Assembly: GCA_964651705.1 (NCBI GenBank)
Contig: CAZYWZ010000025.1
Location: 1 to 64,000, forward strand
DNA: 64,000 nt
Direction of reading: 5' to 3'
DNA from: JADLBR01 sp964651705
Lineage (GTDB): Bacteria > Verrucomicrobiota > Verrucomicrobiia > JADLBR01
Shown here: positions 1 to 6,963 of the stretch, piece after piece
How positions within the stretch are numbered: the first letter of the stretch is position 1
Layout: each line of letters begins with the position of its first letter
Position numbers and translations under genes: made by a program
The notes under the pieces: generated by a model
What the model was told of the DNA's origin: nothing
What the model saw: the letters and a program-made list of their open reading frames with translations, nothing else
Databases searched by the model: none

Positions 1-10
1 AATTTTCAGA

Positions 11-61
11 TCCGGTGGTGCCCCGCCCGAGGGGCATGATGTCTGACTCGAAAATCCGACG
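11..61. repeat. Dispersed repeat, CCGGTGGTGCCCCGC family, copy 1
   Basis: The core CCGGTGGTGCCCCGC followed by a GGGGCA complement forms a small hairpin. It is followed by CTCGAAAATCCGACG. Related copies lie at 6577-6635 and 6767-6812, and an inverted one at 13326-13364. The order core, hairpin, CTCGAAAATNCGACG is kept in two of them. Its function is unknown. Confidence 0.7.
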
Positions 62-94
62 CAACCCTTTGGCAGCGCACCATGATCCCCGCCA

Positions 95-125
95 GGAATC
101 TGCCGGACTTTGTCCGGCAGATTCC
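95..125. repeat. Perfect hairpin, 14-bp arms
   Basis: GGAATCTGCCGGAC and its exact reverse complement flank a TTT loop. There is no T-run after it, so it does not look like an intrinsic terminator. It lies in the gene-free left edge of the window together with other palindromic repeats. Confidence 0.7.
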
Positions 126-260
126 TCTGGCAAAACCGCCTTCTATCTAATAGCAAGAGTGTTACGGAAGAGCATCCCGGTTCCAGACAATGGCTCAAGA
201 GTGGTGTCCCACCCACCGCCCCTCCAGTGTAACTATCTAGATATCAGGCGGTTTTACTTT

Positions 261-302
261 CTAGCAGCCTGTCGGACTTGGCAAAGTCCGACAGGCTGCT
301 AG
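261..302. repeat. Perfect hairpin overlapping the galU stop codon
   Basis: Two 19-bp arms (CTAGCAGCCTGTCGGACTT and its exact complement) flank a 4-nt loop. The right arm contains the galU stop codon at 299-301. On the minus strand the hairpin is followed by A-rich rather than T-rich sequence, so it is not a standard intrinsic terminator, but it could still end or stabilise the galU transcript. Confidence 0.75.
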
Positions 303-1171
303 CCCCCGAACCCCCGGGCCACCTCGGCGATGAACTCCCGGAACTCCGGCCCGATGTCCTCCCGCTCCAACCCGTAGAATACGTTGGTCTTCAGGAAGTC
401 CAGCTTGTTGCCGATATCGTGGCGCCGGCCCTTCAGCAGCAGGCCGTACATCGCCGAATCTTTGAGCATCAGGCGCATCGCGTCGGTCAGCTGGATCTCG
501 TCGTTCTTGCCGCGCGGCGTCTTCTCCAGAAACTCGAATATGCTCGGGCTGAAGACGTATCGGGCCGCGATCGAAAGGTTCGAGGGGGCCTCCTCCCGCC
601 GCGGCTTCTCCACCAGATCGGTGACCAGGTACAGGTCATCCATGACGGGCTTTCCCGCGACCACCCCGTATCGCTCGACCTTGGACATCTCCACTTCCTC
701 GAGCAGGACCACCGACTCGTTGTAATGCTCGTACAGCTCGATCAGCCGCCGTGCCACCGGCTCCGCCGACTGGATGAGGGAGTCCCCGAGCAGCAGGAGA
801 AACGGCTCATCGCCCACGTGGCGCCGCGCGCACCGCACCGCATCGCCCAGCCCATTGGCCCGTTTCTGCCACACGAAATGCACCTCTGCCATGCTCGAGA
901 TCCGGCGCATCGCCTCCAGTTCCTCAAGCCGCGCCTTCGCCTCCAATTCCTGCTCCAGCTCGAAATTTCGGTCGAAGTGCTCCTCGATCGCCCGCTTGCC
1001 CTTCCCGATGATCATCAGGATGTCGGTGATGCCCGCAGAAACCGCCTCCTCCACAACGTACTGGATCGTCGGGGTGTCCACGATCGGCAGCATCTCCTTG
1101 GGCTGCGACTTCGACGCCGGCAGAAACCTCGTCCCGAGGCCCGCGGCCGGTATAACCGCCTTGCGTATCAC
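299..1171 (-). CDS. galU: UTP--glucose-1-phosphate uridylyltransferase
   Basis: Makes UDP-glucose from UTP and glucose-1-phosphate in the cytoplasm, a precursor for LPS, capsule and UDP-glucuronate. The 290-residue protein has the nucleotidyltransferase signature AAGLGTRFLPASKSQPKEM at residues 9-27, an LLLGDSL motif near 130 and a GRRHDIGNKLDF segment near 250, all typical of GalU rather than RfbA. Its length is slightly below the usual ~300. The start is GTG; its bases overlap the TGA of the upstream GHMP kinase (GTGA), so the two are probably translationally coupled. Because its partner looks like glucuronokinase, this enzyme might also accept other sugar-1-phosphates; that is inference. 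A perfect hairpin overlaps its stop codon. Confidence 0.93.
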   Translation of the reverse strand: MIRKAVIPAAGLGTRFLPASKSQPKEMLPIVDTPTIQYVVEEAVSAGITDILMIIGKGKRAIEEHFDRNFELEQELEAKARLEELEAMRRISSMAEVHFVWQKRANGLGDAVRCARRHVGDEPFLLLLGDSLIQSAEPVARRLIELYEHYNESVVLLEEVEMSKVERYGVVAGKPVMDDLYLVTDLVEKPRREEAPSNLSIAARYVFSPSIFEFLEKTPRGKNDEIQLTDAMRLMLKDSAMYGLLLKGRRHDIGNKLDFLKTNVFYGLEREDIGPEFREFIAEVARGFGG

Positions 1172-2196
1172 GACCCACCGCCTTTCCTCGCCTCCGGCAC
1201 CATGGCGATCTGCGGTTTCAAGACCCTGACCCCGATCGCCGACAGCCTCTCCTCCAGCACCCGGTACATCGCCTCATCCTCATACGTTCCCACGATCGCA
1301 CCCCCGGACCCGGTGAATTTCGCCGAGGCACCCGCGGACCGCGCGGCCGCCACCATCCGGATGTTGCCCTCGCTGACCCGGCACACCCGCCGCCGGATGT
1401 CAAAATTTCGATCCAGGATAGGCCCCATCGAGCGCCCTTCCCCTCGCTTGAGCAGGTCGCGCACCTGCACCGCCAGATCCGCCCACCCCCGGATCCCCTC
1501 CAGCACCTCCGCGTCGCCCCGGTTGAACCGCTCCCTCAGGTCGCTGTGCAGCACCTCCGTCCCCTCCGCGAACTCCGCCCGATACGCCAGATACAGAGGC
1601 GGCAGCAGCCCGGGATCCAGCGCCTCGTACTGCCCCCAGCCCTGTTTGCCCATGAGCCCCTTGTCGAAATCCATGTACACCAGCCCCTCGTACACCTGCG
1701 CCACCCGATCCTGCAAGCCCGCCGGAATCCCCAGTTCCCTCGTCTCGACCGAAAGGATCAAATTCGCCAGCACCGGCTTCGGTATCGTCACCTGATAGAA
1801 CCCCATCAGCGCACGCATGCACGCCGTGATGATCGCGCTCGATCCCGCCAGACCCACCTGGCTCGGGATGTCCGTGCTGTACCGGATCGTGAAATTCGCG
1901 TCGTGCAGGTCGATCCCGTTCTCCCGGCAGTAGTCGTGAAACCGCTTCACCGTCGCCTTCAGCAGCCGGATCCCCCCATAATACCCAAACTGCCCCACGT
2001 CCGCCGATAGCGCCCCGATGCTCTCGAACTTCGAGTGATCCCGCGTGTTGGGCAAAATCTCCAGTTCCGGCGTCTCGTACAGCACCACCTCGGCAGAGAA
2101 ATTCCGAAAGACGAACGCGATCGTTTTGCCGTTGTACCCGTCCGATGGGTTGCCGATCAGGCCCGCCCGCGGATATGACTTCGCCCGTATGATCAT
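1168..2196 (-). CDS. GHMP-family sugar kinase, glucuronokinase-like
   Basis: A 342-residue GHMP kinase. The N-terminus (SYPRAGLIGNPSDGYNGK) resembles glucuronokinases, which phosphorylate D-glucuronate at C1. The ATP-binding motif PSQVGLAGSSA is at residues 111-121 and the C-terminal GHMP motif AKFTGSGGAIVG near 300. Its stop overlaps the galU start by 4 bp. A kinase that makes sugar-1-phosphate next to a UTP-dependent pyrophosphorylase suggests a salvage route to a UDP-sugar such as UDP-glucuronate. Other GHMP substrates (galactose, fucose, heptose) cannot be excluded from sequence alone. ATG start; no clear Shine-Dalgarno sequence seen. Confidence 0.8.
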   Translation of the reverse strand: MIIRAKSYPRAGLIGNPSDGYNGKTIAFVFRNFSAEVVLYETPELEILPNTRDHSKFESIGALSADVGQFGYYGGIRLLKATVKRFHDYCRENGIDLHDANFTIRYSTDIPSQVGLAGSSAIITACMRALMGFYQVTIPKPVLANLILSVETRELGIPAGLQDRVAQVYEGLVYMDFDKGLMGKQGWGQYEALDPGLLPPLYLAYRAEFAEGTEVLHSDLRERFNRGDAEVLEGIRGWADLAVQVRDLLKRGEGRSMGPILDRNFDIRRRVCRVSEGNIRMVAAARSAGASAKFTGSGGAIVGTYEDEAMYRVLEERLSAIGVRVLKPQIAMVPEARKGGGS

Positions 2197-2292
2197 CGCC
2201 AGAAAATGCTAGACCAATCCCTGTAGCCAACACGCCACCCCCAGTCAAGGTGCACGCAAAACACTGCGCGCGAAAATCCCGAGGGCGTCCTA

Positions 2293-2315
2293 GCCAGAAA
2301 CTTCAAACCGCGGAT
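2293..2315. repeat. Dispersed repeat GCCAGAAACTTCAAACCGCGG, copy 1
   Basis: This 23-bp stretch recurs exactly at 6813-6835, and a 16-17-bp part recurs inverted at 13652-13668. All three copies sit beside other palindromic repeats, so it is probably one module of a mosaic intergenic element. It lies in the 377-bp gap between the GHMP kinase and the SecD-like gene. Confidence 0.65.
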
Positions 2316-2395
2316 CATGGGGGCGACGGAGATAATTCATTGTATTCTCGTTCGTTGTGAATCCGGTGGTGCGCCGGGGTCAGGAGGCGTCCCGA

Positions 2396-2460
2396 TTTTG
2401 GACTGCGGTGGCAGAGCGCAGCGGCGACACCGCTTTGGCGTCCGGCGGAGCCGGACCCCG
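2396..2460. repeat. 65-bp dispersed repeat, TGCGGYGGCAGAGCGC family, copy 1
   Basis: Starts TTTTGGACTGCGGTGGCAG and ends in a CGGCGGAGCCGG motif. A homologous copy of the same length and orientation is at 43496-43560, between two sulfatase genes. No open frame is shared, so this is a non-coding repeat of unknown function. Confidence 0.7.
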
Positions 2461-2479
2461 CGCGCTCAGGACCACCGCG

Positions 2480-2520
2480 CAGGCCACCTGCCCTCCTCTG
2501 GCGGGGGAATGTCTGCGCGC
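2480..2520. repeat. Degenerate GGCAGACA-type hairpin repeat
   Basis: AGGCCACCTGCCCTCCTCTG then GGCGGGGGAATGTCTGCGC resembles the element at 6874-6915 and more loosely those at 26589, 36289 and 48817. The arms are imperfect. It lies just upstream of the SecD-like gene and may influence its transcript. Confidence 0.4.
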
Positions 2521-2573
2521 CCCCTCTCCCATTTTCCGGTTGCCCCCACCGCGACCCGCGCCAAGCTCCCCGC

Positions 2574-3107
2574 ATGGCGCAATCCAATGTTCTGGGCCCA
2601 GAGGAGCGCGGTCACCGCCCGGTCAACTGCCGCATCGCACCCTGGCTTCTGGCCTTGGCCTGCGCCCTCGCCCCGGCGCAGCCCTCCATGGCCGGCGGCG
2701 GGCCCCCCAAGGCATCGATGCGATTCCACTTCGAGGTCAGTTCCGCCATGCCCGAAAGCCAGCGGTTGGTCTATCAGCTCGAAAACCCCAAGATCGCGGT
2801 GTCCGTCGGCAAGTTCCCGGAACTCTGGGAGAAACACATCATCGGTGTCGAGCCCTTGGCGGCCCAGCCGGGCGCCGTGCTCCTCCGCTTCGATGACCAC
2901 GGCAAACGCGTGTTGCTGTTTCTCACCGAGGCCAACAAGGGGCGCCGCCTCGTCGTGGTCCTGAACGGCAAACCCATCTTCGCCCCGACGGTGGACGCCA
3001 CCCTCCCCAACGGGCAACTCGTGATCCCCTCCGGCATCACCCCACAGGACCTCGAGAGCCTCCAGCGCATCGCGAAAAAGAACAAGCGCGAGAACGAGAG
3101 CCGGTGA
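2574..3107 (+). CDS. Small secreted protein with a SecD P1-head-like domain
   Basis: A 177-residue protein. A hydrophobic stretch at about residues 22-40 (APWLLALACALAPAQPSMAG) looks like a signal peptide, so it is probably periplasmic. The C-terminal half, with VVVLNGKPIFAPTVDATL and then VIPSGITPQDLESLQRI, resembles the P1-head subdomain of SecD, which sits between membrane segments in the translocase. Here no membrane segments follow. It stands alone between repeat-rich DNA and a convergent NUDIX gene. The function is unknown; a stand-alone substrate-binding or chaperone-like domain is a guess. No good ribosome binding site is visible and a start slightly downstream is possible. Confidence 0.65.
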   Translation: MAQSNVLGPEERGHRPVNCRIAPWLLALACALAPAQPSMAGGGPPKASMRFHFEVSSAMPESQRLVYQLENPKIAVSVGKFPELWEKHIIGVEPLAAQPGAVLLRFDDHGKRVLLFLTEANKGRRLVVVLNGKPIFAPTVDATLPNGQLVIPSGITPQDLESLQRIAKKNKRENESR

Positions 3108-3176
3108 CCCCCGCCGACGCGCGGCGAGAACCACGTAGCCCATCCGGTCACAGGCGGGCTACGTCCGAGGGCCCTC

Positions 3177-3680
3177 CTATGGGAGGCAGCCCCCGACATC
3201 CACTCGCCCGTCGAGCAGGCGTTCCCCATCAAAGTCGAACCATCCCTCGAATCGGGTCCCGCCGATGAGATGGTGGAACCAGTGCGCGTCATCCGCCCAC
3301 ATGCGCTCGAAAGGGATCGCGCCGACGGGCGCCCAGAACGGCTTCGCCTCGTCGGTCTCGATCGGCTCGCCCTCGAAACCCGAGGCGCGAAACACCGTGC
3401 AGTGGAGGGAATAGCCATCGGTGAAGCGAAACCAGAGCGCCCCGCCGCGCTCCAACCCAAGGGGCGTGACCCCGATCTCCTCGCGGGTCTCGCGCACGGC
3501 CGCCTGCTCCGGGGTCTCCTCCCCCTCGATACGCCCGCCGGGGCCATTCACCTTCCCCGCCCCAAGCCCCCGCTTCTTCTCGATGAGCAGCACCTCCCCG
3601 GCGCGCACGATGAAACACAGCACGGCGCGCTCCGCCGGATCGCCCCATGCGCCGGGCGCGCCGGTTGGTCCCCCCCTCAC
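3177..3680 (-). CDS. NUDIX hydrolase, MTH1/8-oxo-dGTPase-like
   Basis: A 167-residue NUDIX hydrolase. The Nudix box (G-x5-E-x7-REUxEExGU) is complete at about residues 47-71, starting GPGGRIEGEETPEQAA and ending RETREEIGV. The sequence around it resembles the MutT/MTH1 branch that cleans oxidised purine dNTPs, but the substrate cannot be fixed by eye. I chose a GTG start because it overlaps the argS stop exactly (GTGA at 3680-3677), a coupling also seen for galU. An upstream in-frame ATG exists, but it would lie deep inside argS and add low-complexity residues. It is the last gene of the M50-like, argS, NUDIX run. Confidence 0.85.
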   Translation of the reverse strand: MRGGPTGAPGAWGDPAERAVLCFIVRAGEVLLIEKKRGLGAGKVNGPGGRIEGEETPEQAAVRETREEIGVTPLGLERGGALWFRFTDGYSLHCTVFRASGFEGEPIETDEAKPFWAPVGAIPFERMWADDAHWFHHLIGGTRFEGWFDFDGERLLDGRVDVGGCLP

Positions 3681-5383
3681 ATCCGCTCCAAGGTGCGCAA
3701 CCCCAGCAACTCGCAACCGGCCCTGAGCGTCACCTCGGTCGCCCGGCAGAGCGCCAGCCGATGCGAGCGCAGCGCGGCCTCCGCCTTCAGCACGGGACAC
3801 TCCTCGAAAAACGAATGGAAGCACCCCGCCAGACCAAACAGGTAAAAACAGAGGTGGTGGGGGCGCTGTTCCGCGACCACCTGCGCGACCACGTCCTCCC
3901 ATTGGAGCAGGCGCAGCATCAGATCCCGCTCCGCCGGATGCGACGGCGGACCGAGCGCATACGCCGCGTCCTCCGGATCGCCAGATTTCCGGAATATCGA
4001 GCGGATCCGCACGTACGCGTTCAGCAGGTAGGGGGCCGTGTTCCCGTCAAATGACAGCAGCCGATCCCACTCGAACACGTAGTCGAGGTGCCGGTTCTGA
4101 ACCAGGTCGGCATACTTCACCGCCCCGATGCCAAGCGCCTCCGCGATGCGCCCCCTCTCCGCCTCCCCAAGATCCTCCCGGCGCTCGTCCACGATGGCGC
4201 GAGCCCGCACGACCGCCTCCTCCAGCAGCGCGTCGAGTTTCACGGGATCGCCCTCGCGCGTCTTGAGCGGCCGCTTGTCGGCCCCGAGGATCGAGCCGAA
4301 ACCCACGTGTCGCATCTCCACCGCCAGGCCCCAGCGACGCACCGTCGCAAACAGTTGCTCGAAATGCAGGCTCTGCCGCATGTCCACCACGTACCAGATC
4401 TCGTCGGGATGAAATGTCTCCACCCGGTACTTCACCGTCGCGAGATCCGTCGTGGAATACAGCGCCGCGCCATCGCTCTTGCGGATCAGGAACGGCTTGT
4501 CCTTCAGCGCCCCCTCCTCGAAGAAGACGCAGATCGCCCCCTCGCTCTCCCGCGCCACGCCCTTGGCGACGAGGTCCTCCACGACGCCCCGCAGCATGGG
4601 GTTGTAGAAACTCTCCCCGAGGGTCTCGTCAAAATGCACCCCGAGCCGCCGGTATATCCCGTCGAAGGCCGACTGGCTCAGCTCGCGAAATCGCCTCCAG
4701 ATGGCGAGATTCTCCGGATCGCCATCCTGCAGCCGCTTCAGCTCCAGCCGCGCGGCCTCCTGCACCTCGGGATCGGCCTGCGACGCCTCGTGCGCCGTCT
4801 TGTACAACCGCTCCATCTCGCCGATGGGGTCCGACACCAGCCGCTCCCCCGAGCCGAAACGCCGCAAGCCGACGATCATCTTCCCAAATTGCGTCCCCCA
4901 GTCGCCAAGGTGATTGTCGCTAATGACCCGGTGACCGACGTACCGCGCGGCGCGCTGGAGACAGTCGCCCAGCACCGTGGACCGAATGTGGCCCACGTGC
5001 ATGGACTTGGCCACGTTCGGCGCGCTGAAATCGACGAGGATCGTCTTGGGCTTCTCCACCGGCTCGATCAGCCGCCCGGCCATGCGCCCGGACAGGCCGC
5101 GCACCAGCGACTCGTCCGTCAGGCGAAAATTCAGGAAACCCGGGCCCGCGATCGCCACCCCCGCGAGCGAAGGGGAACCCCACCCGTCGCGGGCGGCCGC
5201 GGCGATCTCAACCGGCTTCCGGCGAGCCGCCTTGGCCATCACCATGGCGGCGTTGGTCTGATAGTCCCCGTGCCGCGGGTCGGCGCAGGGGCGCAACTCC
5301 GGCCCGCCCTCCGGGGCCGACGCCCCCGTCGCCGCCAGCGCACCCTTTAGGGCCGCCTCCAATTCTCGAATCACCGGGTTCAT
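3677..5383 (-). CDS. argS: Arginyl-tRNA synthetase
   Basis: Class I aminoacyl-tRNA synthetase charging tRNA-Arg; 568 residues, the normal length. The N-terminal Add1 domain covers about residues 1-90. The HIGH-like signature is HVGH at 129-132, within FSAPNVAKSMHVGHIRS. The KMSKS position reads like a typical ArgS variant (GADKRPLKTREG) and is not a defect. The DALR anticodon-binding domain is C-terminal, with the usual conserved end. The start is the ATG giving MNPVIREL, 27 codons inside the longest frame, because Add1 begins there. The stop overlaps the NUDIX start by 4 bp. Confidence 0.95.
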   Translation of the reverse strand: MNPVIRELEAALKGALAATGASAPEGGPELRPCADPRHGDYQTNAAMVMAKAARRKPVEIAAAARDGWGSPSLAGVAIAGPGFLNFRLTDESLVRGLSGRMAGRLIEPVEKPKTILVDFSAPNVAKSMHVGHIRSTVLGDCLQRAARYVGHRVISDNHLGDWGTQFGKMIVGLRRFGSGERLVSDPIGEMERLYKTAHEASQADPEVQEAARLELKRLQDGDPENLAIWRRFRELSQSAFDGIYRRLGVHFDETLGESFYNPMLRGVVEDLVAKGVARESEGAICVFFEEGALKDKPFLIRKSDGAALYSTTDLATVKYRVETFHPDEIWYVVDMRQSLHFEQLFATVRRWGLAVEMRHVGFGSILGADKRPLKTREGDPVKLDALLEEAVVRARAIVDERREDLGEAERGRIAEALGIGAVKYADLVQNRHLDYVFEWDRLLSFDGNTAPYLLNAYVRIRSIFRKSGDPEDAAYALGPPSHPAERDLMLRLLQWEDVVAQVVAEQRPHHLCFYLFGLAGCFHSFFEECPVLKAEAALRSHRLALCRATEVTLRAGCELLGLRTLERM

Positions 5384-5468
5384 CTCGACTCGCACCGCGC
5401 GCCAAAGACGGCGCATCCGCGGGATCGGCCGTTGTAGCCCAATCGCGGAATCCGAAAAGGCCAAATGC

Positions 5469-6185
5469 TCACCGCAGGAATTCCCTGGCCAGGGCGACGG
5501 CGTCCCCGGCGCCCGACCGCAGGCAGCCGATCGCCCACGCCAGCGCCCGCCACATGTCGTGCATGCGCAGCTCGGGACTCACGAACACCAGCAGCAAGAG
5601 CAGCGGGATCAGGTTGAGCAGGTAGATCAACGACATGGAGAAAAGCCAACCCTCCCCCGCGATGTCCGGCTGAAAACGGCCCAGCATCATCAGGGTAAAC
5701 GAGACGTGAAAACCCCAGGTCACGCCCATCACCGCCAGGAGCACCCAGAGATGCCCTTCCAGGCTCACCCAGAAACCCGCCAACCACCAGAGCCATACCG
5801 AAAGAACGCAGTACAGGGGAAAGAAATACGGCGCCAAGGAGATCCAAAAATTCACCCGGTCTGTCTGGACGCAGCCACCGTCCCGCCCCACCCTCAGGGC
5901 CGTCACCTTCCCGCCAAACATCCACGCCCAGATCGCGTGGGTCAACTCGTGCCCCAGCAGGTAGACCCTCACCGGCTTGATGCCCGCCGCGAAACACACC
6001 CACCACGCCACCGCGCCACCCAAGAAACTCAGCAGCAACGGATTCCTCCGCGCCTCGCCCCCCAGCACCAGATAGCCGCCCAGCCGCCAGCCCGCCATCG
6101 TCCACACCACGCACAGCGGCAAGAGAACCACCAGCGCCGCGCCCCACCGCATCCATTTGGCGCTTGCCTTTTGCCCGCGCCCCAC
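5469..6185 (-). CDS. M50-like membrane metalloprotease
   Basis: A 238-residue integral membrane protein with about five or six hydrophobic segments. LLGHELTHAIWAW near residue 76-88 contains the zinc-binding HExxH of M50 (site-2-protease-like) peptidases. A possible second motif, FQPDIAGEGW, lies near 195, but the usual NxxPxxxLDG form is not obvious, so proteolytic activity is plausible rather than proven. The longest start is GTG at 6185; an ATG at 6152 (MRWGAALVV) is equally possible. It is transcribed toward argS with an 85-bp gap and is divergent from rpsT, only 27 bp away. Confidence 0.65.
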   Translation of the reverse strand: MGRGQKASAKWMRWGAALVVLLPLCVVWTMAGWRLGGYLVLGGEARRNPLLLSFLGGAVAWWVCFAAGIKPVRVYLLGHELTHAIWAWMFGGKVTALRVGRDGGCVQTDRVNFWISLAPYFFPLYCVLSVWLWWLAGFWVSLEGHLWVLLAVMGVTWGFHVSFTLMMLGRFQPDIAGEGWLFSMSLIYLLNLIPLLLLLVFVSPELRMHDMWRALAWAIGCLRSGAGDAVALAREFLR

Positions 6186-6191
6186 TACCTT
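6164..6191 (+). promoter_or_regulatory. Weak sigma70-like promoter candidate for rpsT
   Basis: TTGCCT at 6164-6169 and TACCTT at 6186-6191 are separated by 16 bp and lie just upstream of the rpsT ATG at 6213. The -10 is poor, and the site overlaps the 5' end of the divergent membrane protease gene. Only weak support. Confidence 0.22.
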
Positions 6192-6212
6192 CCCCCCTCA
6201 CCAATCGACATC

Positions 6213-6491
6213 ATGGCCAATACGCTTTCAGCAGCAAAACGCGCGCGCTCCTCAGAAAAGCGCCGCCTCCGCAACCGGCGGGTCAAAGGACGCGTCAAAG
6301 ACATCGAGAAACAGTATCGGCAACTCGTCGCCGAAAAAAAGCTCGATGATGCCCGCGCCCTCCTCCCGAAAGTCAATTCCGTCCTCGGCAAGGCCGCCAA
6401 GACCCCGGCCCTCCACAAGAACAAGGCCCAGCGCAAGATGTCGCGCCTCACCAGGCTCCTGAAATCCGCCGAGGCCGCCGCCTCCGCCTGA
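6213..6491 (+). CDS. rpsT: 30S ribosomal protein S20
   Basis: A 92-residue basic protein that binds 16S rRNA in the small subunit. MANTLSAAKRARSSEKRRLR at the N-terminus and KNKAQRKMSRLTRLLKSA at the C-terminus are diagnostic of S20. The ATG is placed by homology; the frame is open far upstream, but that part is antisense to the membrane protease. No Shine-Dalgarno sequence is visible. Transcribed alone and divergently from the M50-like gene, and followed by a repeat-filled gap. Confidence 0.95.
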   Translation: MANTLSAAKRARSSEKRRLRNRRVKGRVKDIEKQYRQLVAEKKLDDARALLPKVNSVLGKAAKTPALHKNKAQRKMSRLTRLLKSAEAAASA

Positions 6492-6612
6492 CTCGAAAAT
6501 TGGGTCGCGATGTAGGCTGCGCCTTGGCGCACGCGGACGGTGGATTCGGCAGCGTGCGCCAAGGCGCAACCTACCATTTTCCGCCCCGGTGGTGCCCTGC
6601 AGGTGGGGCACG
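6489..6612. repeat. Composite repeat with 63-bp hairpin, copy 1
   Basis: A hairpin at 6512-6574 has 23-nt arms (GTAGGCTGCGCCTTGGCGCA and continuing) around a short spacer. The flanks are CTCGAAAATTGGGTCGCGAT on the left and ATTTTCCGNCCCGGTGGTG on the right. The whole unit, flanks included, recurs inverted at 13326-13449. It starts at the rpsT stop codon and could act as its transcript end. No T-run follows. Confidence 0.8.
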
Positions 6613-6635
6613 GGATCTAGCTCGAAAATACGACG
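6577..6635. repeat. CCGGTGGTGCCC repeat family, copy 2
   Basis: CCCCGGTGGTGCCCTGCAGG with a GGGGCAC complement, followed by CTCGAAAATACGACG, in the same module order as the copy at 11-61. It abuts the 63-bp hairpin. Confidence 0.65.
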
Positions 6636-6645
6636 TAACTTGCTA

Positions 6646-6759
6646 GTAGCGAAGGGCCTTCGCCCTTCGGCGGGGGCCCGGTGGGGCGCCGAAGCCCGAA
6701 GGGGCTTCGCTACGGGTGAGAACCCCGGCGGTAGCGAAGGGCCTTCGCCCTTCGGCGGG
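6646..6759. repeat. GTAGCGAAGGG hairpin repeat, one full and one half copy
   Basis: The full hairpin is at 6646-6713: GTAGCGAAGGGCCTTCGCCC on the left pairs with GAAGGGGCTTCGCTAC on the right. The left half recurs at 6731-6759. Part of the 472-bp gene-free block between rpsT and mdh. Confidence 0.7.
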
Positions 6760-6766
6760 AAAAGGC

Positions 6767-6835
6767 AAATTTTCACCCCCGGTGGTGCCCCGCGCGCGGG
6801 GCACGGGATCTCGCCAGAAACTTCAAACCGCGGAT
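6767..6835. repeat. CCGGTGGTGCCCC copy 3 joined to a CCAGAAACTTCAAA copy
   Basis: A CCGGTGGTGCCCCGCGCG module with its GGGGCAC complement (6767-6812) is followed directly by GCCAGAAACTTCAAACCGCG (6813-6835), which also occurs at 2293-2315. This junction shows that the repeat modules combine in different orders. Confidence 0.65.
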
Positions 6836-6873
6836 ATTTTGTTGGTTTGGAATGGGTTGCGCCCACGGCCCGC

Positions 6874-6933
6874 AAGGCAGACACTCTCCCGCCAGAGGCG
6901 GGGGATTGCCTGCGCCACGGGGAGAAGTTTCCC
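6874..6933. repeat. GGCAGACA-type hairpin plus small hairpin
   Basis: AAGGCAGACACTCTCCCGCC then an AGA loop and GGCGGGGGATTGCCTGCGCC forms a stem at 6874-6915. A second small stem GGGGA/TCCCC follows at 6918-6933. It resembles the elements at 2480 and 48817. The 30 bp between here and mdh hold nothing recognisable. Confidence 0.55.
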
Positions 6934-6963
6934 CCTCAATGGCGCGGCGCGTTCTGGAAAACA

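Noticed and set aside
261..302. Rho-independent terminator for galU
   Set aside because: No T-run after the stem on the minus strand; the sequence is A-rich instead.
3677..5383. Defective ArgS because of the missing KMSKS motif
   Set aside because: Many bacterial ArgS enzymes have a diverged KMSKS. Length and other motifs are normal.
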